From contig NZ_JABXWI010000024.1 of NCBI RefSeq assembly GCF_014930365.1, positions 52,696 to 116,695 of the forward strand: a DNA stretch of 64,000 bases, given 5' to 3'. The stretch's first letter is position 1. Each line of letters opens with the position of its first letter. The translations under genes were made by a program, and so were the position numbers. This document shows, piece after piece, positions 51,310-59,633 of the stretch. The notes beneath the pieces were generated by a model. It saw nothing but the letters and a program-made list of their open reading frames with translations, had not been told where the DNA came from and did not search any database. The DNA is from Streptomyces caniscabiei. Lineage in GTDB: Bacteria; Actinomycetota; Actinomycetes; Streptomycetales; Streptomycetaceae.

Positions 51310-51480
51310 GCCTCCGTGAGCGCGTGTTCCCTCTGCCGGGTGACGGAGTTTTCCACAACTCGCCGGTTTTCCACCGTTATCCACATGCTCGGACGGCCCG
51401 GTCCACGATCGCCGTACCGTGATCCACGTGAGGCGCAGCCATTCGACCTGCGGCTGCGTCTTCGAGTACTGACGCCTCTT

Positions 51481-51515
51481 GGCGTACTGCTGCGTCTCGG
51501 CGTACTGCTGCGTCT
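51481..51515. repeat. 17-bp direct repeat in the leader of the amidase gene
   Basis: GGCGTACTGCTGCGTCT occurs at 51481-51497 and 51499-51515. The surrounding 51310-51582 stretch has no other gene that I can support. Confidence 0.75.
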
Positions 51516-51582
51516 TCGATCACGGATGCGACGACCAGCACAGGACCACCCACCCACCCACCGGCAGGAAAGGCAGAGTCAC

Positions 51583-52182
51583 ATGGAGCGAGCCAGGCCG
51601 CTGCCGAGCAGGCGGCTGCTGCTGCAGGGCACCGCCCTCGCCGCGATCCCCTACGCGTTGCTCCCGAGCCCCCGGGCCGACGCCGAGTCTCCGCCCCTCG
51701 ACCACACCCCCGCCCGGTGGGAGCCCGCGAGCACGGCCAACTACACCGCGGCCGACCGGCCGGCCGGACAACCCATCGACCTGGTGATCATCCACGTCAC
51801 GCAGACCACCTACAAGAACGCCCTGCCCGTCTTCTGGAACCCGGCGAAGCAGGTCTCCGCGCACTATCTCCTCCGGTCGGGCGACGGACTGGTCGCCCAG
51901 TGCGTCAGAGAACACGACATCGCCTGGCACGCGGGCAACTGGGACTACAACGCGCGGAGCATAGGCATCGAGCACGAGGGCTGGATCGACCGGCCCGAGT
52001 ACTTCACCGCCGCCATGTACGAGCAGTCCGCGGCGCTCACCGCGGAGATCTGCGACAGGCACGGCATCCCGAAGGACCGCGCCCATATCATCGGCCACCA
52101 CGAGGTGCCGGGCACCGACCACACCGATCCGGGGCCGCACTGGGACTGGGACCGCTACATACGTCTGGTCGGCGCCGCCTGA
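51583..52182 (+). CDS. Tat-exported N-acetylmuramoyl-L-alanine amidase (Amidase_2/PGRP type)
   Basis: This 199-residue protein begins with a twin-arginine signal (LPSRRLLLQGTALAAIPYALL, SRRLLLQ at residues 9-15). The mature Amidase_2 domain shows zinc ligands and motifs DLVIIHVTQTT, SAHYLLRSGDGLVAQCVREHDIAWHAGNWDYNARSIGIEHEG and HIIGHHEVPGTDHTDPGPHWDW. It cleaves between N-acetylmuramic acid and L-alanine in peptidoglycan. The ATG at 51583 follows GGAAAGGCAG, and the Tat motif supports this start. Confidence 0.92.
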   Translation: MERARPLPSRRLLLQGTALAAIPYALLPSPRADAESPPLDHTPARWEPASTANYTAADRPAGQPIDLVIIHVTQTTYKNALPVFWNPAKQVSAHYLLRSGDGLVAQCVREHDIAWHAGNWDYNARSIGIEHEGWIDRPEYFTAAMYEQSAALTAEICDRHGIPKDRAHIIGHHEVPGTDHTDPGPHWDWDRYIRLVGAA

Positions 52183-52267
52183 CGCTGTCGGAGCGCGCGG
52201 CTTGTCGGGGTGCGGGTCGGGCGGTGACGATGGGTTCCAGCCACGAGCGCATGTCCAGGAGGCCGAG

Positions 52268-53551
52268 TTGACCGATCCATGGGTGGCTCTGGAGCCGGGA
52301 GCCGACCCCGTCGAGCGGGTGCGGGTGCTGCGGCGCGCGCACGAGGTGTTCACACAGCGGGGCACGGTGGCACGACCGGTGCGTTCCGTCGTCGCGGACT
52401 CGTGGCGGCGTTCGGCGAAGGCGGGTGTCGGACCGGAGGGCACCGCTCCGGTGGAACTGACGGACGGCGACCTCGGTTCCTACCGCGCGGAACATCCGCT
52501 GGCCAGGGTGATGCCGTTGGTCCGCGAGTTGCTGGGCACGTTCGCGTCCGACGGCGAGCATCTGCTGGCCGTGTGCGACGCGCAGGGCAGGCTGCTGTGG
52601 GTGGAGGGAGACGCGGCGACCAGACGGCGGGCCGACCGGATGAACTTCGTACCGGGTGCGCGATGGGCGGAGTCCGCGGTCGGGACGAACGCTCCGGGCA
52701 CCGCGGTCGCCGTGGACCGGCCCGTTCAGGTGTTCGCCGCCGAGCACTTCATATGGCGGGTGCAGCCATGGACGTGTGCGGCGGCTCCGGTGCACGATCC
52801 ACGCACCGGGCGGGTGCTCGGCGCGGTCGACATCACCGGCGGCGACGGCCTGGCGCATCCGCACAGTCTCGGCTTCGTCCAGGCGGTCGCCCGTGCCGCC
52901 GAGTCCCAGCTCGCCCTGCTCGCGCCGCCCGGCGCTGCGGCGGACACGCTCGAACTGACCGCTCTGGGCCGCGACGAGGCCCAACTCCTCGTCCGGGGAC
53001 GGAAGATCAGGCTCAGCCGTCGACACAGCGAGATCCTGGTGCTGCTCGCCCGCCACCCGGAGGGGCTGTCCGGCGACGAGTTGCTCTGCGCGCTGTACGA
53101 GGACGAGTCGGTGACGCCGGTGACGCTGCGGGCCGAACTGGCGCGGCTGCGCCGTCTCCTCGGGTCGGGGTTGCTGGGGTCACGGCCGTATCGGCTGACC
53201 GTGCCCGTCGAGTCCGATGTGTCGGTGGTGGAACGGCGGTTGGAGACGGGCGCGGTGACAGCGGCGGCGTCGGCGTACGCGGGGCCGCTGCTGCCGGGCT
53301 CGCAGGCGCCGGCCGTCGTACGGCTGCGGCGCAGACTCGCGGACGGGCTGCGCACGGCGCTGATAGCCGGGCACGACCCCGACCTGCTGGCGGACTGGGC
53401 GCACGCCCCCTGGGGCGAGGACGATCTGGAGGTGTGGCGGGCACTGGCGGCCGTACGACCCGCTCCGGCCGTACGGTCCCGGCTGCGCGAGTTGGAGTCG
53501 GAACTGTCGGCACCACCGGGCTGGGGAGACCGTCGGGCTCGGCGAACGTAG
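52268..53551 (+). CDS. GAF-domain transcriptional regulator of the downstream aldehyde dehydrogenase
   Basis: This 427-residue regulator has an AcoR-like N-terminus (RAHEVFTQRGTVARPVRSVVADSWRRSAKAGV) and a GAF-type sensor (about residues 80-215: LLAVCDAQGRLLW...FVPGARWAESAVGTNAPGTAVAVDRPVQVFAAEHFI). A C-terminal winged-helix-like region follows with KIRLSRRHSEILVLLARHPEGLSGDELLCALYEDE. The sigma54 AAA+ domain of AcoR is absent. The TTG at 52268 is chosen because AGGAGG lies 5 nt upstream; longer frames have no such site. It is next to the aldehyde dehydrogenase gene and probably activates it. Confidence 0.85.
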   Translation: MTDPWVALEPGADPVERVRVLRRAHEVFTQRGTVARPVRSVVADSWRRSAKAGVGPEGTAPVELTDGDLGSYRAEHPLARVMPLVRELLGTFASDGEHLLAVCDAQGRLLWVEGDAATRRRADRMNFVPGARWAESAVGTNAPGTAVAVDRPVQVFAAEHFIWRVQPWTCAAAPVHDPRTGRVLGAVDITGGDGLAHPHSLGFVQAVARAAESQLALLAPPGAAADTLELTALGRDEAQLLVRGRKIRLSRRHSEILVLLARHPEGLSGDELLCALYEDESVTPVTLRAELARLRRLLGSGLLGSRPYRLTVPVESDVSVVERRLETGAVTAAASAYAGPLLPGSQAPAVVRLRRRLADGLRTALIAGHDPDLLADWAHAPWGEDDLEVWRALAAVRPAPAVRSRLRELESELSAPPGWGDRRARRT

Positions 53552-53614
53552 GGCTGCGACGTAGGGGGCGGTTCGGTCGTTCGAGGGCGGCGGCGCTCCT
53601 CGAAGCGCAACGTC

Positions 53615-53627
53615 GATGCAACATCGC
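53615..53627. promoter_or_regulatory. Short dyad upstream of the aldehyde dehydrogenase gene
   Basis: CGATG-CAA-CATCG is a perfect 5-3-5 inverted repeat, 65 bp before the aldehyde dehydrogenase start. It is a candidate binding site for the adjacent GAF regulator. Confidence 0.35.
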
Positions 53628-53691
53628 GGTTCCTAGCCTCTTCGCGAGAGCCGCCCAACGGCGGGTGGCGCTTCTCGGGAGGCAGGTATTC

Positions 53692-55215
53692 ATGACCCGT
53701 TTCGCAGCGCCCGGTACGGAAGGCGCGGTCGTCTCCTTCGAGGCGCGTTACGACCATTTCATCGGCGGTGAGTACGTGCCGCCGGCGCGCGGGCAGTACT
53801 TCGAGAACCCGAGTCCGGTGAACGGGCTGCCGTTCACGGAGATCGCGCGCGGGACGAGCGAGGACGTGGAGCGGGCGTTGGACGCGGCGCACGCGGCCGC
53901 GCCCGGCTGGGGGCGCACGTCCGTGACCGAGCGTTCGGACGTGCTGCGGAGGATCGCCGACCGGATGGAGGCGAATCTGGAGCAGTTGGCGGTGGCGGAG
54001 AGCTGGGAGAACGGCAAGCCGGTGCGGGAGACGCTGGCCGCGGACATCCCGCTCGCCATCGACCACTTCCGGTACTTCGCGGGGGCGATCCGCGCGCAGG
54101 AGGGTTCGCTGGCGGAGCTCGACGACGACACGGTGGCGTACCACTTCCACGAGCCGCTGGGTGTGGTCGCCCAGATCATCCCGTGGAACTTCCCGATCCT
54201 CATGGCGACCTGGAAGCTGGCGCCGGCGCTGGCGGCGGGCAACGCGGTCGTGCTCAAACCGGCCGAGCAGACCCCGGCGTCCATCCACGTCTGGATGAGC
54301 CTGGTGGCGGATCTGCTGCCGCCCGGCGTGGTGAACATCGTCAACGGGTTCGGGGTGGAGGCGGGCAAGCCGCTGGCGTCCAGTTCGCGAGTGGCGAAGG
54401 TGGCGTTCACGGGCGAGACGACGACGGGGCGTCTGATCATGCAGTACGCCTCGGAGAACATCACGCCGGTGACCCTCGAACTAGGCGGGAAGTCCCCGAA
54501 CATCTTCTTCGACGACGTCTGGTCGGCGAACGACGACTTCCGCGACAAGGCCCTCGAAGGCTTCACGATGTTCGCGCTCAACCAGGGCGAGGTGTGCACC
54601 TGTCCGTCGCGGGCGCTGGTGCAGCGGGGCAACTACGCCGAGTTCATGGAGGCGGCCGTCGCCCGCACCGAGCAGATCAAGACCGGGCATCCGCTGGACA
54701 CCGACACCATGATCGGCGCCCAGGCCTCCAACGACCAGTTGGAGAAGATCCTCTCCTATCTGGACATCGGTCGGCAGGAGGGCGCGAAGGTCCTGACCGG
54801 TGGGGAACGCATCGAGCACGACGGCGAGTTGAAGGGCGGGTACTACGTCCAGCCGACGATCTTCGAGGGTGACAACCGTATGCGGATCTTCCAGGAGGAG
54901 ATCTTCGGTCCGGTCGTCTCCGTGACCTCGTTCAACGACTTCGACGACGCGATCAAGATCGCCAACGACACGTTGTACGGTCTGGGCGCGGGCGTCTGGA
55001 CGCGCGACACCAACACCGCGTATCGCGCGGGCCGTTCCATCCAGGCGGGCCGCGTCTGGACGAACTGCTACCACGCCTACCCGGCACACGCCGCGTTCGG
55101 CGGTTACAAGGGTTCCGGCATCGGCCGCGAGACCCACAAGATGATGCTGGACCACTACCAGCAGACCAAGAATCTTCTGGTGTCGTATTCACCGAAGAAG
55201 CTGGGCTTCTTCTAG
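53692..55215 (+). CDS. NAD-dependent aldehyde dehydrogenase (acetaldehyde/ExaC-AldB type)
   Basis: This 507-residue aldehyde dehydrogenase has IIPWNFPILMATWKLAPALAAGN (cofactor), the catalytic-Glu motif VTLELGGKSPNIFFDD near residue 265 and the catalytic Cys in NQGEVCTCPSRALVQ near 302. The ExaC/AldB subgroup carries the same GEVCTCPSR. EIFGPVVSVTSF and the C-terminal QQTKNLLVSYSPKKLGFF are also typical. It oxidises acetaldehyde and other short aldehydes to acids. ATG follows GGGAGGCAGG. A terminator follows directly. Confidence 0.95.
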   Translation: MTRFAAPGTEGAVVSFEARYDHFIGGEYVPPARGQYFENPSPVNGLPFTEIARGTSEDVERALDAAHAAAPGWGRTSVTERSDVLRRIADRMEANLEQLAVAESWENGKPVRETLAADIPLAIDHFRYFAGAIRAQEGSLAELDDDTVAYHFHEPLGVVAQIIPWNFPILMATWKLAPALAAGNAVVLKPAEQTPASIHVWMSLVADLLPPGVVNIVNGFGVEAGKPLASSSRVAKVAFTGETTTGRLIMQYASENITPVTLELGGKSPNIFFDDVWSANDDFRDKALEGFTMFALNQGEVCTCPSRALVQRGNYAEFMEAAVARTEQIKTGHPLDTDTMIGAQASNDQLEKILSYLDIGRQEGAKVLTGGERIEHDGELKGGYYVQPTIFEGDNRMRIFQEEIFGPVVSVTSFNDFDDAIKIANDTLYGLGAGVWTRDTNTAYRAGRSIQAGRVWTNCYHAYPAHAAFGGYKGSGIGRETHKMMLDHYQQTKNLLVSYSPKKLGFF

Positions 55216-55225
55216 GCACAGGAAA

Positions 55226-55263
55226 AGGGCGCCTGACCTGGTCAAACATCAGTCAGGCGCCCT
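55226..55263 (+). terminator. Terminator of the aldehyde dehydrogenase gene
   Basis: AGGGCGCCTGAC pairs perfectly with GTCAGGCGCCCT across a 14-nt loop, 10 bp after the stop. Confidence 0.88.
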
Positions 55264-55265
55264 CC

Positions 55266-55284
55266 GGGGCCAAGACTTGGCCCC
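55266..55284. repeat. 19-bp palindrome at the edge of the decayed region
   Basis: GGGGCCAAG-A-CTTGGCCCC is a perfect palindrome 2 bp beyond the terminator. The 90 bp up to the integrase fragment are AT-richer and show no gene or obvious att core. Confidence 0.7.
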
Positions 55285-55374
55285 TGAGACGATATGCACC
55301 TCTACTCCCAATATCTTGCGCAGCTATCCCATGTCTGACCAGCTGTTCCGGGATATATCCGGGCCAGTTCCCGC

Positions 55375-56220
55375 CTACACGCCTTCACGACCGCTGTCCG
55401 GTGCCTCCCATTGCTTCATCGACTCCTCGATCAGCCGGTTGGCGTGATCCCGTGCTTCGGCCAGGAACTTTGCGTAGTAGCGGAAGAGGACCTGGATGCT
55501 CTGCCCGGCTCGGCGTGCGCACTCTGCGGGGTCAACACCTGATGCCAGCCAGAACGAGATGCCGGCATGACGCAGGTCGTAGGGGCGCTTGACAAGTTCG
55601 AGGGCGTGCTCCTCGAGCGTGAGGGGGGCCTCGCGTGCGCGCCTCCACGTGATGCCGTACGCAGCGAAATCGACGTAGTTCCCGGCTGCGTTCTGGAACA
55701 CTCTTCCGTCGGCTGCGACACCGAAGCACTGGATGTGCTCGCGCAGCATGCTAACAAGTACCGGTACCGGCCCGACTGTCGTGCGGGCGACGTTGCCCAC
55801 CCACTCATCCCCGTGCTCGACGCACTCAGGCAGACCCTGAGGCCGCTGCTCCCACTGCTCGCGAAGGCCGGCATGCCGATCACGCAGCCAGGCGCGATCG
55901 TCCTCCGACAGCGACGTGGCCGCCTCGATCCGCTCTGCCACTCGGACGAACGGGTCCAGCCGGTCACGTGGCAGATCCGGCACGGGCAATCGGTGCAGCT
56001 GCTTCAGCAGCATGACGACATCCATGGCGCTGCCGACCTCGTGCGCCGGAATCTCACCCCAGAATGTCACGGGGTGGCCGCCGGCCTCGACGGGCAGCTC
56101 CGCTGTGAGCACGCGAACTCGATCAAAAGTCGTGTCTCCGGAGCAGTGCAGTTCGCCACGCGACGTCACCGGGGCCTCGGACGTGTTCTCCCTGGGGTCA
56201 GTCCTTGTGTTCGCGGCCAC
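55375..56220 (-). pseudogene. In-frame chimera: kinase-like (APH family) middle fragment fused to tyrosine integrase C-terminus
   Basis: The frame is open for 281 codons but joins unrelated pieces. Residues 1-19 are antisense to a Ser/Thr kinase fragment. Residues about 22-150 match aminoglycoside-phosphotransferase-like proteins (RVRVLTAELPVEAGGHPVTFW, LKQLHRLPVPDLP, VEHGDEWVGNVART catalytic loop) but lack the N-lobe and the DxD part. From about residue 152 it is an actinobacterial phage-type integrase C-terminus (VLVSMLREHIQCFGVAADGRVF, RPYDLRHAGISFWLASGVDP, RRAGQSIQVLFRYYAKFL with the probable nucleophile Tyr near 249). Neither parent could be functional. It was probably made by a deletion. 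Confidence 0.75.
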
Positions 56221-56514
56221 CGGCGGAGGCCCGTTCGACGCCGAGAGTCCTTACATGACGTGCTTCCAGATCATCCACGAGCCACCATGTCTGGACGGAG
56301 TCCGCGAACCGCTGCGAAGCATCGTCGCGCGCTGTCTGGAAAAGGATCCGGCTGCCCGGCCCGGGCGCTGTCCGAGGTGCATCACATGCTCCGTACGGTG
56401 CCCCGTACCACAGTACGGGCCCTGCTCCGGGAGGGATGCACGCCCACACCCCTCCGCCGGTTCCGGCACCTTCGGCTGCCCCGGGGCGCGGCTCTCGCCG
56501 AGGTGTTGAGGTGA
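56165..56514 (+). pseudogene. Ser/Thr protein kinase C-lobe fragment, frameshifted
   Basis: Plus-strand translation gives TGASDVFSLGSVLVFAATGGGPFDAESPYMTCFQIIHEPPCLDGV, then PLRSIVARCLEKDPAARPG. These are kinase subdomains IX-XI (SDVFSLG, CLEKDPAARP). Near 56366 the frame shifts and continues as ALSEVHHMLRTVPRTTVRALL. Everything before subdomain IX is missing; upstream sequence belongs to the antisense chimera. No start codon. Confidence 0.75.
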
Positions 56515-56628
56515 GCGGGTCGCGTACAAGGTCGTGACCGCCGACCTCCACCGCGTTCTTGGCGTACGGCAAACCGGCGAGCAGGCCCCGGCGGCATATC
56601 CCCCGTAGACCACTTTCCATCCCCCAGC

Positions 56629-56670
56629 AGCGGCCCGGCCTCCTCCTCCCCCTCCGGAGGCCGGGCCGCT
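56629..56670. terminator. Strong hairpin between kinase fragment and methyltransferase relic
   Basis: AGCGGCCCGGCCT and AGGCCGGGCCGCT form a perfect 13-bp stem around a 16-nt C-rich loop. It probably terminates transcription arriving from either side. Confidence 0.8.
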
Positions 56671-56744
56671 GCCATGCGCCGAAGGCCCAAGTCGGCTGTC
56701 ACTACGCAGGCGGGACAACCGGGCAACGCCTTCGAGACGCGGCG

Positions 56745-57885
56745 TCAGTTCACGGTCATCGACCACGCGCCGCGCGAGAGGGTGAGGGTGCCGTCCGGGT
56801 CGACCTGGGCCTGCGCCCCGTAGACCGGCAACGCGCCTTCGCGGTTGAGCCGGTGCCGTATCCGTTCCAGCTCGTCCCACAGGCGCCTCGGGCCGCTCTG
56901 ATGGACTGTGGGCGAGTCGAGGAACCCGGATGCTGTGGCGCGAGCCCATGACCCGTCCGGGTGGAGCAGCCACACCGTGCGGGTGTCGCTGTCCTGGGCG
57001 TGCCGGTAGTCGATGCCGGGGAGGGTGAGCGCGAGCATCGACATGACGTCCCAGGCATCCGGGGGGGTACAGCAGCGGGTACCGGCTGGTGGAGGTCACC
57101 TCTCCCTCCCCCTTCATCGCTCCCCTCCAGACGTCGTCCGCCGGGTGCTCGTAGTCGTCGCCTTGCCGGGTGGGCATGAACCCGGCACGGTCCCACTCGA
57201 TACGCCCCACGGCGCCGCCGTCCTCGGTCTTGTCCGCGGTAAGGATCAGGCCCGTGCCGGCGAGCGTCGTCACGAACCGCCCGCCCCTCCGGAGCGCCTG
57301 GAGCCAGGACACCGGCACGCGCCGCACGGACACCGTGGCCACGATCCGGTCGTACTCGCCGGGCAGCGGCCCAGTGATGTCGCAGACCTCGACGCGCGGG
57401 CGCTCGCCCATCAGACTCAGGCGGTCCTGGGCGATGTTCACCAGCCACTCGTCGACGTCGACGCTCGTGACGTGGTCGCTGCCGAGCCGGGCGCAGGCGA
57501 GAGCGGTCCCGTAGCCGGTGCCCGTGGTGACCAGGATCTGATTGTCGTCGGCGATCATCGCGTGCCGGTACATCCGGACGACGAGGCTGGGCAGCGTCGA
57601 TGAGGACGTGGGCGTGCCGTCGCTGATGATGCCGATGCCTTCGATGCTGGCGGTGTCGGCGTGACAGGTGTCGACGCGGGTGACGAGTGTCGTGTCCGTG
57701 TAGACGTTCTCCAGCCAGGCGTCGGGGTTGCTCTGGCCGTCCCGCAGGATCCAGACGTCGCCGTCCGCTTCCCACCACCGAGGGACGTACGTGTGTCGCG
57801 GCACGGTGGCCACGGCGGAGTGCCAGCGCGATTCCGGCCGTACGACCTCGCGCGCCAGGCGCTGGGCATGCGCTAGCCATTCCAT
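56745..57885 (-). pseudogene. PCMT-like methyltransferase disrupted by a frameshift at a G7 tract
   Basis: The frame from ATG 57885 (after GGAAAGGAAGG) encodes MEWLAHAQRLAREVV... and the protein-L-isoaspartate methyltransferase-like core TPTSSSTLPSLVVRM, then ILVTTGTGYGTALACARLG (motif I), VDVDEWLVNIAQ, DRIVATVSVRRVPVSWLQALRRGG. After SRYPLLYPP the frame runs through seven G at 57061-57067. The expected continuation SMLALTLPGIDYRHAQDSDTRTVWL up to RGAWSMTVN (stop 56745) lies in another frame. Undoing the shift gives about 380 residues, similar to methyltransferases of RiPP-type FxLD loci. It may be a true lesion, phase variation or a sequencing error. Confidence 0.7.
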
Positions 57886-57905
57886 CGCTTGCGGCCTTCC
57901 TTTCC

Positions 57906-58022
57906 TCAGTCGTACGCAGGGTCGCAGGCCTCGTGTTCTCCGGGTCGCAGTCGTTGGAGTCGGCCGGCGTACAGTCCGACGAGGCGGTCCGTCGCGGGAT
58001 GCTCGCCGCGGTGTCCGCCCAT
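57906..58022 (-). CDS. Possible 38-residue ORF or C-terminal relic upstream of the methyltransferase
   Basis: MGGHRGEHPATDRLVGLYAGRLQRLRPGEHEACDPAYD ends 20 bp before the methyltransferase start and just ahead of its ribosome site, as an operon partner would. It has no ribosome site of its own. It could be the tail of a lost upstream gene or a small peptide. I cannot assign a family. Confidence 0.25.
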   Translation of the reverse strand: MGGHRGEHPATDRLVGLYAGRLQRLRPGEHEACDPAYD

Positions 58023-58121
58023 CGCTGCCCGCCGAACACCTCAGCGAGTCCATCGGTCTTCGCGTTTCCCGTCTGGAGGAACCGGCCCCAGTGCGAGGGA
58101 AGCCGTGGGCCGAAGCCCGTC

Positions 58122-58271
58122 GTGCTCCCCGCACCCGCGGGGGTGGTCCCGCGTCTCCGATCCCGGCGGTGCCGACCTTGACGTGCTCCCCGTACCCGCG
58201 GGGATGGCCCCCAGCCCGAAGTGTGGAAGCACCTCTGCGTCCGTGCGACCCGCATCCGCGGGAGTGGTCCC
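58122..58271 (+). CRISPR. Three-repeat type I-E CRISPR remnant without cas genes
   Basis: 29-bp repeats start at 58122, 58183 and 58243. The first begins GTGCTCCCCGCACCCGCGGG and ends GGTGGTCCC. The second differs at three positions; the third (GTGCGACCCGCATCC...) is more degenerate. Spacers are 32 nt (58151-58182) and 31 nt (58212-58242). Repeat length, 61-bp period and the CCCCGC...GCGGGG dyad are those of actinobacterial I-E arrays. The decayed last repeat suggests the leader is on the left. No cas gene is in the window. Confidence 0.85.
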
Positions 58272-58322
58272 GACTTCGGCTGACCGCCTCCAGAACGCCA
58301 GGATCCTCCGAGCGCTCACGGT

Positions 58323-58679
58323 TCACTGCAGGCCGAGTGGCCCGGCGAGTGCGGGCACGAGCTTGTCGGGTGACGTCAGTACCTGCAGCGGTATGTGATC
58401 CGCGCCCGCATCGAGGTACTGTTTCGCCCTCGCCGCGATGGCATCGGCGATGCCGTGGGCCACGACTGCGTCCACGAGGCGGTTACTGCCAGGCTTGGCG
58501 AGGTCTTCGTCGCTGAACCCCATCCGTTTCCAGTTGGCGAGGGCGTTCTTCAGGCCGAGGTACATCTCGAGCGTCTGGCGACCGATGGCGCGCGCCTCCT
58601 CGGTGTCGCCGGCCAACACCACCTTGTGCTCCGGTGCGAGGAACACTTCGGGCCCGATGATGGGGCCGGGCTGTCGCAC
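58323..58679 (-). pseudogene. C-terminal fragment of an LLM-class F420-dependent oxidoreductase
   Basis: The frame encodes GPEVFLAPEHKVVLAGDTEEARAIGRQTLEMYLGLKNALANWKRMGFSDEDLAKPGSNRLVDAVVAHG...HIPLQVLT, which matches the last 110-120 residues of LLM-class F420-dependent oxidoreductases (TIGR03620-like). The N-terminal TIM-barrel with the cofactor site, about 170-180 residues, is missing. The truncation point lies about 50-80 bp from the inverted-repeat element at 58725, a likely cause. Confidence 0.72.
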
Positions 58680-58724
58680 ACGGCAAAGGCGGGCAGGAGG
58701 CGTCCGTTCGGTAGAGGCCGTCCA

Positions 58725-58810
58725 CCACCCTGGAGATGCCCTGCCTTCCTGTGCTGATGCATGTCCTGAGAACTACAGTCATCGCAGGTGGCAGGGCATC
58801 TCCAGGGTGG
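58725..58810. mobile_element. 86-bp element with perfect 21-bp inverted ends (MITE-like or IS-end remnant)
   Basis: CCACCCTGGAGATGCCCTGCC-type sequence at 58725-58745 is the exact reverse complement of 58790-58810, with 44 bp between. Similarity continues imperfectly inward. It lies exactly between two truncated genes (LLM oxidoreductase and MFS transporter). No target-site duplication is obvious. It could be abutted IS ends, a MITE, or a hairpin left after excision. Confidence 0.6.
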
Positions 58811-58818
58811 ATCCAGGC

Positions 58819-59212
58819 TCAGTGGGCCATCACTGGCTCGCCCTCGGACGGCTCCAGAGCCCGATTCGGAATCAGGAGCGCCGCGATCACCGCACCGACC
58901 ACGAAGAACCCGGAGCCCCACGCGAAGGTGGCCGTGTAGCCCTCCGATCCCGGCCTGCGCCGCGGCCGGCGCGCTGGCCCTGTGCGAAGTCAGGTAGTCG
59001 GTCGTGGCCGTCGAGGCAACGGAGGTCAGTAGCGCCGTACTGATCGAGCCGCCCACCTGCTGACCGGTGTTGATCAGCGCTGAGGTGACGCCCGTGTCAT
59101 CGCGGTGCAGGCCTGAGGTCGTCCCCTGGAAGGCCGCGGTCATCACCCCGCCGGGGCCGGGACCCAGCAGGATCACGCCGGGCATGATGTGGGCAGCGTA
59201 GGTGCTGTCCAA
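58819..59212 (-). pseudogene. C-terminal fragment of an MFS (DHA2/EmrB-QacA-like) drug transporter, frameshifted
   Basis: The minus strand encodes STYAAHIMPGVILLGPGPGG then VMTAAFQGTTSGLHRDDTGVTSALINTGQQVGGSISTALLTSVASTATTDYL, the last helices of a DHA2-type exporter. After GIGG the frame shifts by one and continues as YTATFAWGSGFFVVGAVIAALLIPNRALEPSEGEPVMAH to a stop at 58819. The first 12 helices are missing. The upstream edge near 59210 abuts a plus-strand fragment. Confidence 0.75.
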
Positions 59213-59512
59213 CTCGACGCGGAGAGCGAGAACCTGCGCATCACCCGCAAGACCCTCCTCGCCCTCCCGCCGCCCTCACCCGCCAGCGGCCCGGACCGCC
59301 CCGACATCCCGGACCACCCCGCCTACCAGCAGATCCTCACCGCCCTGGCAGACGCAGGCCGACCGGTGCGCGCCCGCGACCTCTGCCAGGCACTCGACCT
59401 GCCGATCCTCCCGAAGCACACCGAAGGCATCCGCTCCACACTGAAACGCCTGCTCAGCCGGGGCATCCTCATCGAAGCCGAACCCGGCTCGTTCGCCCGC
59501 CCCGACGCCTGA
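59213..59512 (+). pseudogene. Fragment of a winged-helix-like protein of unknown family
   Basis: From about 59213 the plus strand encodes DAESENLRITRKTLLALPPP, then PDIPDHPAYQQILTALADAGRPVRARDLCQALDLPILPKHTEGIRSTLKRLLSRGILIEAEPGSFARPDA. The part from AYQQILTALADAGRPVRARDLCQALD to GILIEAEPG reads as a helix-turn-helix with a wing. The piece starts inside the MFS boundary without a start codon of its own, so it is probably the C-terminal end of a larger, truncated gene. Confidence 0.45.
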
Positions 59513-59633
59513 GAGCCGCCCACCCGCGCCCAGCGATCCTTCCCCAACCTCAACCACGAAACGGACAAGAGATCACGTTCCGCACTCTCAGGCCGAGGAC
59601 TCCGGTGTGGCGTCATGTTCTGCTCCGGAGCGC

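Noticed and set aside
55266..55284. Attachment site for the integrase fragment
   Set aside because: The 19-bp palindrome is near the integrase relic, but no second copy or tRNA 3' end is visible in the window, so I report only a palindrome.
56515..56744. RiPP precursor peptide near the methyltransferase relic
   Set aside because: Short frames such as MESGLRGICRRGLLAGLPYA exist, but none has a leader/core layout or good ribosome site.
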